DNA from: Cynocephalus volans
Taxonomy: Eukaryota > Chordata > Mammalia > Dermoptera > Cynocephalidae
Direction: 5' to 3'
DNA: 64,000 nt
NCBI RefSeq assembly: GCF_027409185.1
Contig: NC_084469.1
Span: forward strand, 35,338,793 to 35,402,792
Shown: positions 58,737-64,000 of the stretch, piece after piece
How positions within the stretch are numbered: position 1 is the first letter of the stretch
How the letters are laid out: each line of letters begins with the position of its first letter
The notes under the pieces: model-generated
Told to the model about the DNA's origin: nothing
The model's database searches: none
The model's input: only the letters and a program-made list of their open reading frames with translations
Made by a program: the position numbers and the translations under genes

Positions 58737-58751
58737 GGAACATCGTGTTCT
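58737..58751. promoter_or_regulatory. PER1: Glucocorticoid response element-like palindrome
   Basis: GGAACATCGTGTTCT matches the 15-bp GRE consensus (AGAACAnnnTGTTCT) at all but the first base. It lies 121 bp beyond the CRE. PER1 is a well-known glucocorticoid target. Confidence 0.65.
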
Positions 58752-59409
58752 CTTGGCTGGTGGCCTAGGACATGCACCCAGCCTGAGCGCCTACCCTAAC
58801 CCAACGACAGCCGTCTTGTCCCAAAGCCAGTGATTCCTGGAGAGAGGATTAGGAGGAAAGGGTCCCCCTGCCCCGCTCCCACGCTTAGCTCTCTTTTCAG
58901 GACTGGCATCTGCCCGCCCGTGGGCTTGTTCCTACAGCTTCTGGCACTGGCCTTCTCCCTCTCCCAAACTGTACACATCTGCTGGCCCAGTACCAAAGAG
59001 CCGGGGCGGGGAAGTTGAAGTCACAGGTTCTGCGAGGGAACACGCACCTTTGCTCTCTCCCAGAGGCCCCCTTCAGAGCCTGACTCTCTTGTTACTATGG
59101 CAGCAGAGAGAGGGAGGAGGGGCAAGGAGGAGAATGGGTCTAGGATGAGGAAATCAAACTGGGACAGAGCAAGTGGCCCAATCTGGGGACTGGATCCTAG
59201 GAGAGGAACAGAAGGAAAGAATGAGGGAATTTGAGCTGGTGCCTGAAGACGAGAAGAACCAGGAAGAGGGAAATGGGGAGCCGTCAAAACTAGCAGAAAA
59301 ACTTAAGAATGGGAGGTTTCCAGCCACAGCATTCGCATAAATCTCTCACCCTGTCACTGTAGTTTTGTCACCCCACAGCCATTTTTTAAAGCTACACTTT
59401 TTAAAAAAC

Positions 59410-59530
59410 ATGGACCCAGGCATTGTGCTAAGCACTTTACATACATTATCTTAATTAATCCCCAGAACTACCCTGTGAGATGTGTATTATTATCCCCATT
59501 CTATGGCGGACAAGTAAAGCTCAGAAGTTA
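59410..59530 (+). repeat. MIR-like SINE
   Basis: 'GCATTGTGCTAAGCACTTTA' followed by 'TATTATCCCCATTCTATGG' and 'AGCTCAGAAGTTACTAAAC' are MIR phrases. Confidence 0.6.
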
Positions 59531-60668
59531 CTAAACTTGTCTAAACTGTCTGACTCATAACATCTTCTCCGGCTCCTAACAAATGGAGCCCAGGGTTCGA
59601 ATCTGAGCTCTTCTAAAGACTTGTCATTCTGGCTTCTTACCTTTCAGCAACCTTCTCGGTATTACCTAACCTCTAAGCTGCATCTCAGCACTGGCAAACC
59701 TGGGCCTCTAAAATATCCACCTGATTCTAAGTTTGGTGCCTGGAACATAGACTCCCTCCAACCTCTTCTCTTCCTTGGGCCCCATCTCAAGACATTGTTT
59801 GTACTCCCCACACACTTATTGTCATAGTCCGTTTTCCCACGATGTCCTTGAGGTCACCCTAGCAGCCACCAGCCCCAGTGACTTCCTAGGATCCCCACTT
59901 CCTCACTCTTCTACCTTACCCCAGGCCACTTTTCCATAGATCTACTTGTTTGTACGGACAGATACCAGAACACCCTGTTGGTGCCTCCCCACCTCCAGGG
60001 GCTCAGGAAAACATGTGCACAGACAGTCTGCACAACCCCCAACCCTATCCACCCTTTCAGGACCCAGCAGTTGCTACCCCATGTCTGTCCTCAAGGATGG
60101 TTCCAAGGCCCAAACCCTCCCTTTCACACATGAGAAAGACACCAAGAGGGGTGAGGCGACTGGCTCTGGGTCACACAATCATCACACCGTCCTTTCTCAA
60201 AGCACCATGCCAACCCTCTAGTACCCTCCGACCTGCCTACCAGGGTCTCCCTCAAGCCTCAGAACCTTTGCCTCTTTCAAATGCTTAAGGGGGCCTACTC
60301 AAGCAGCAGTCTTGAGCTTAACCATCCCCCACCAGCTCTCAGATGTCCCGCCCCCATCCTCCCAGGAAGCAGGGGGATTCAGCCCCTTCGGGTCGTTGAG
60401 AGCTTCCAATCCCTCCCCCCGGTAGTCCGGGATCCAGGCACCCTAAGGCGACGAAGGATCTCAGGTCAGTAACTCCCACCCCTGTCCCTCTAGAGCTGAG
60501 TTCGCGGTCCCTATTGTCCCCGACCATCAGAGCTCCCACCACAGCGATTACGAATTCACATGATCCCCCCACCCCACTCCATCAACACTCCTCCTAACCA
60601 AACACACCACCCCGGAAAAACCCGCATCAACCGCCCTTCATCTCTCCCTCCCACCCCCGAGTACTCAC

Positions 60669-60770
60669 CGCTCGGCGCACACGCAGAGTCCGGATTTCTT
60701 CAATTGGGACCACAGCCGCTCCGCAGGATCCTGCAGGCCCGCCCACTGGCCGTGCTGCCCCGCCCCCTAA
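60669..60770 (-). other. PER1: Probable alternative upstream first exon of PER1
   Basis: On the minus strand a leader ends at CGCCGAGCG, followed by a consensus donor GTGAGT at 60668-60663. There is no other minus-strand gene to the left before PER1. Human PER1 also has transcripts starting several kb upstream of the main promoter. The exon start is not resolved. Confidence 0.5.
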
Positions 60771-61095
60771 GCTTATTGGCTTAGGGTCGCCGACCCATGC
60801 CCCGCGCCGCGTGCAGCCGCCGGGCCCCCGCACAGCTTCCATTGGCGCCTCCGGCCGCCGTCATCCTCTAATTGGTCAGTAAACCAACGGGCAGTGACTG
60901 GTCCACGTGCGGGAGGGGCCGTCCCGGCGCGTTGATTGGAAGCCTGACCGGAAGCCTCGCCCTCATACACTTCCAAAGTTCTTATTGGCTGTGAGAACAG
61001 CCCCGACCTGTCTAGATCGGTGACGCAAATGCTAGTCATGCCCCCCCCAACTTTCTCATAGGCTGAGAGGTCTCGGAGATGTAGGGGACACGTGC
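60771..61095 (-). promoter_or_regulatory. CCAAT-array CpG promoter with two E-boxes
   Basis: Five CCAAT boxes, all in minus-strand orientation, lie at 60775, 60841, 60871, 60935 and 60984. Perfect CACGTG E-boxes are at 60904-60909 and 61089-61094. The donor just downstream (60668) supports leftward transcription. CpG-rich DNA continues to about 61310, so divergent transcription is possible. Confidence 0.6.
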
Positions 61096-61369
61096 CGGCG
61101 GCCTCACGCGGCAACTTGTTTACCCAGAATCTGGGGATTTTCCTTGACGACACTGTAACCGGGGCCTACGGAGTCTGCGCAGGCGCAGCGAGCGGGAGCT
61201 GCACGCAGGCGCAGGTGCGAGCCGCGGTGGCGGGGTGGTGGGGCACCGTGTGCGGAGACCCCGGAGTGACAAGAGCGCTCCCGGCACTGAGGGTCCCTGA
61301 AGCTGGAAGGTGCGAGCATTAGGGGGAAGCGGTCTTCACGTCTCAGCGCCGGATCATGATGATGAGGAT

Positions 61370-61560
61370 GAAGATGACAGCCAACTGCTGATAGTTTTCT
61401 GTGGGCCGGGCCAGGCCACAGAAACTCCGAGGAGGCCGGCTCACTTACTACCCACCGCCTCACAAATGAGGCTGAGATCCAGAGAGGTTACATAATCTGT
61501 CCGAACCGGCCCGCGAGTCAGTAATGGGGCTAAAACTTGAGCCCAGGTCCCTGACACCAT
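61370..61560 (+). repeat. MIR SINE
   Basis: 'CTGAGATCCAGAGAGGTTAC', 'GTCAGTAATGGGGCTAAAAC' and 'TTGAGCCCAGGTCCCTGAC' are the MIR core and 3' portion. Confidence 0.65.
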
Positions 61561-61694
61561 AAAGGCGGGTCTTGGGGCCTATGAGACCCCTAAACCTGCA
61601 AGGGATTCAGAAGTTAAAGCGCAAAAGCCGGAGCGCTGTCTGGCACATAGTAAGCCCTCGGTAAAGGTAGACCTTATGGTAATAACTGTGTACC

Positions 61695-61985
61695 TAATTG
61701 TAAGACTCACCTGGGCCCTTAGAACCGCTGGATCAGAATCTCCAGGGAAAAGGCCTGAAAACCTATTTTTCCTTCTGGGTTATGGTCAATATGGGGATCT
61801 GAACCCTTGACCTTGATGTTACAACACCGCACTCTAACCGAGCTAACCAGCCCGCCCTGAGATTCTTTTTATTTTATTTTGGCGGCTGGTCGGTGAGAGA
61901 ATCGGAACCCTTGACCTGAAAATCTACTTTTAAAAGCCCCCCTGGTAGTTCTTAGGAGCCGACAGTTTGTGTAACACTGTCTAGG
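61695..61985. repeat. MER5A-like hAT-Charlie fragment, interrupted
   Basis: 'GACTCACCTGGGCCCTTAG' and 'GGATCAGAATCTCCAGGG' at the left and 'AAAAGCCCCCCTGGTAGTTC' at the right match MER5A. SINE sequence (61.77-61.92 kb) splits it. Confidence 0.55.
61775..61918 (-). mobile_element. tRNA-derived SINE monomer plus truncated second copy
   Basis: An almost complete reversed monomer (61775-61858) is followed by a T-rich joint and a second, truncated one (about 61866-61918, GGCGGCTGGTCGGTGAGAG). Imperfect repeats CTGAAAACCTATTTTT (about 61755) and CTGAAAATCTACTTTT (about 61916) flank the pair, so the pair may be one insertion into the MER5A copy. Confidence 0.7.
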
Positions 61986-62690
61986 TTTCCTACACCGCTG
62001 GATCTTCGTGCTGCAGCCTAGAGAAGCCAGCCCTCCAAAGCTCACCTCGTACCCTCCACTCATTGTTGAAGCTTCTGGGGACAGGGATGCTGAGCTGCCA
62101 CATCAGCGGCATCACAGACATGGAGGCTGAAGGAGGAGTTCAGTGTGGGGTCTACAGTCGTTAAGTCATAACAACACAGAGTGTAGAGGTACTAGGCCAT
62201 CTACAGCCAGCTCCATGTCACACTCAGCTGGGGTCTTCCTGAACCGATTATTTCAACAAGTACTTATTAACTCCTTCCAGAGGCTGGCACTGTGCTAGAC
62301 AAAAAGGGGAAGGGATACTTCACAGAAGTGGCCATCTACTTCAGGTCTAGAAGTGAAAGACCATCAGAGTGACTGCAGAGTACAGAGGAGTTAAATCGAG
62401 GAGTTGAAAGGAGTTCAACAGCAGGAGCTCGCCCAGGGCAAGGGAGAGGGCCAGAAGCGTTCACCAGGCTTAGAGACACAAGGGCCGGTGATAACACTTT
62501 CCATTACCAACTCCTGGTGCCCCTCGTGGCCACTTTGGGAATCACACTTTGTACTGCCCAAGGTCAAGGGCCTACCTCAAAGCCAATCCCTTCCCAATGC
62601 ATCTTCTCAACTTCCCATTATACCTGCAGATCCAATACCCTTCCCACTGGTTAAGAAAAGATCTTAGAACAGACACCACCTGGTTACTCA
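61986..62690. other. Spacer upstream of the VAMP2 polyA site
   Basis: No gene is seen. The wording around 62250-62310 ('AACAAGTACTTATTAACTCC', 'GGCACTGTGCTAGACAAAAA') is a small L2/MIR-like fragment. Confidence 0.35.
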
Positions 62691-64000
62691 TTACACATTT
62701 ATTGTACATTTTCACAATCTGGATGCGCCACAGAATTGGAGGCATGGGGTGGGGGAAGAAGGGGGGCAGGGGACACTGGGATAATATAGGGGGTCTAAAA
62801 CACAGCACCCCCACCCCCAGCATCTCTCCTACCCTTTCACACCACAGTTTAGATCTCCCTGCTCCCCCTCCACACAGAACACCTCAAGTGTGGGGGGAAG
62901 AAAGAGTTTGAGGGGCCCCCCTCCAGTGGCAGGTTAAGGGACTGCACCCTCAGACCCTTAAAATTGTGCCATTTAAAAAGATATTAGACCCTTCCTCTAT
63001 CACTTCACCCAATGAGGGGACAGCTCTCTCTTTGGGCTCAACAGCCCTGGAGAGGGCCAAGGACCCCCGTCTTCCAGCAAGTCCCACACACACATTGGCA
63101 GTGACTAGTACCCCCACCCTGAATTCAGGGGGGAGCAGTCAGAGGAGCTGGGCAGTGATGGGGGCAACACCCCCCAAATAGGGGAAGAGGGTTTTCAGTC
63201 CAACCCTTAGTGGGTGTGAGGCCAGAGATTTCAGGCAGGAATTGGGGGGATTCTCTGCTTTGCCCCACTCCTCCCCAAGGCAGTGATGACCCCCCTCACA
63301 CTGGTAGCCACCCCTCCCAAAAGAGATCAGATTGTGGCCAACCCCCAACTCTCCTCGTGGGAGGAGGCAGATCAGGCAGATGGGAGGGAGATCCCATGGA
63401 AATGTCAGTTGAGTGCCCCACATGAAAACTGGGGAGCGGGAATGTGGGGAGAGACCCGAGTGGCAGAATTATTGGTCCATCATAACACACTTAACTCCAA
63501 GACACTTACACACCAGCTGAGGGGAGGGAGAGGAAGGTACAAGAGGTTTGGAAAATGGAGACATGGGAGGCAAACGACTAGAGGGGCTAGGAGGGGGCAA
63601 TTCTGGGGGTCAGAGCAGCCTGATTCCCCAAGAGCCCAGTCTCCCCACCACCTGCTAGTAATGTCGTGCAAATTAAAGTGTGATACAAGGACCAATGGGA
63701 ACTAACTCCTCAGTAAAAAAGAAACACAGGTTGAGAGAAGAGTGACGGGGAAAAAAGAAGGAAACCAAAAGGGATGCTGATATGCAAATGATATGCTAAT
63801 TAGCATGCTGGAAGCTCCCAGAAGACCTTGGGATTCTTAGGGCGAAGTGAGGCCAGTCTCAGAGACTCCCAATGGATGCAAAAAAGATGCACCTAAGGAG
63901 GCCTGGACAGGCGCTTTTCGTTTTTTTGGGGGGGTGGGGGTAGGGGAGAGTGGGGCTTATGGAGGGTGGGGGAGAGGAAGGCCAGGATGGGAGGGAGGAT
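62691..64000 (-). other. VAMP2: VAMP2 3'UTR, partial
   Basis: An AATAAA on the minus strand (62698-62703) marks the polyA site. From here to the window edge there is no open frame of note and the DNA is locally well structured (for example an ATGCAAAT octamer and a 14-bp palindrome near 63.8 kb). By synteny this is the long 3'UTR of VAMP2 (synaptobrevin 2), whose coding exons lie beyond the right edge. The identity rests on gene order and position, not on a protein match. Confidence 0.65.

Larger units (their letters stand above)
57051..60668. other. PER1 upstream DNA/upstream-isoform intron
   Basis: Apart from the listed regulatory sites and a MIR copy (59.41-59.52 kb) I see no gene. A CpG-rich patch lies at 58.57-58.74 kb around the CRE and GRE and may be a further start region. 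Confidence 0.4.

Overview
This is nuclear DNA from a placental mammal. The gene order ALOXE3 - tRNA-Lys/Gln/Leu/Arg - HES7 - tRNA-Gly - tRNA-Ser/Thr - PER1 - VAMP2 (3' end) matches human chromosome 17p13.1, with all four protein-coding genes on the minus strand. The reconstructed proteins are almost the human lengths: ALOXE3 711 aa, HES7 226 aa, PER1 1289 aa. There are no Alu elements. The young SINEs are instead tRNA-Ile-like monomers and dimers without a separate tRNA-unrelated body. From memory this fits the CYN family of colugos (Dermoptera) best; a bat with tRNA-derived SINEs is the alternative. The species call is an inference (about 0.6).

Layout. 1-7 kb: the ALOX12B-ALOXE3 intergenic region, mostly old L1/L2 fragments. 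7-28.4 kb: ALOXE3, 15 coding exons, with SINEs, a mariner MITE and a FAM133 processed pseudogene in its long 3' introns. 29.2-31.1 kb: four tRNA genes. 31.4-34.2 kb: HES7, four compact exons in a CpG-rich block. 35.7 kb: tRNA-Gly. 36.9-44.4 kb: repeat-dense DNA (two antisense L2 copies broken up by L1 and SINEs). 44.6-45.2 kb: tRNA-Ser and tRNA-Thr. 45.8-56.85 kb: PER1, 22 coding exons plus a non-coding first exon, with a probable MIR6883 tailed mirtron. 56.85-61.1 kb: PER1 control DNA (E-boxes, CRE, GRE, D-box and a probable upstream alternative first exon). 62.7-64 kb: the VAMP2 3'UTR, running off the window.

The genes are neighbours rather than a pathway. ALOXE3 works in the skin-barrier lipid pathway, HES7 is the segmentation-clock repressor, PER1 is a circadian clock repressor and VAMP2 is a synaptic SNARE. 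The seven Pol III genes sit exactly between them; tRNA genes of this human locus have been reported to act as insulators. I found no undescribed coding system. The most interesting material is regulatory (PER1 upstream DNA, the mirtron, a palindrome in the VAMP2 3'UTR) and in the SINE biology (recombinant and 23-nt insertions, nested insertions with clean target-site duplications).
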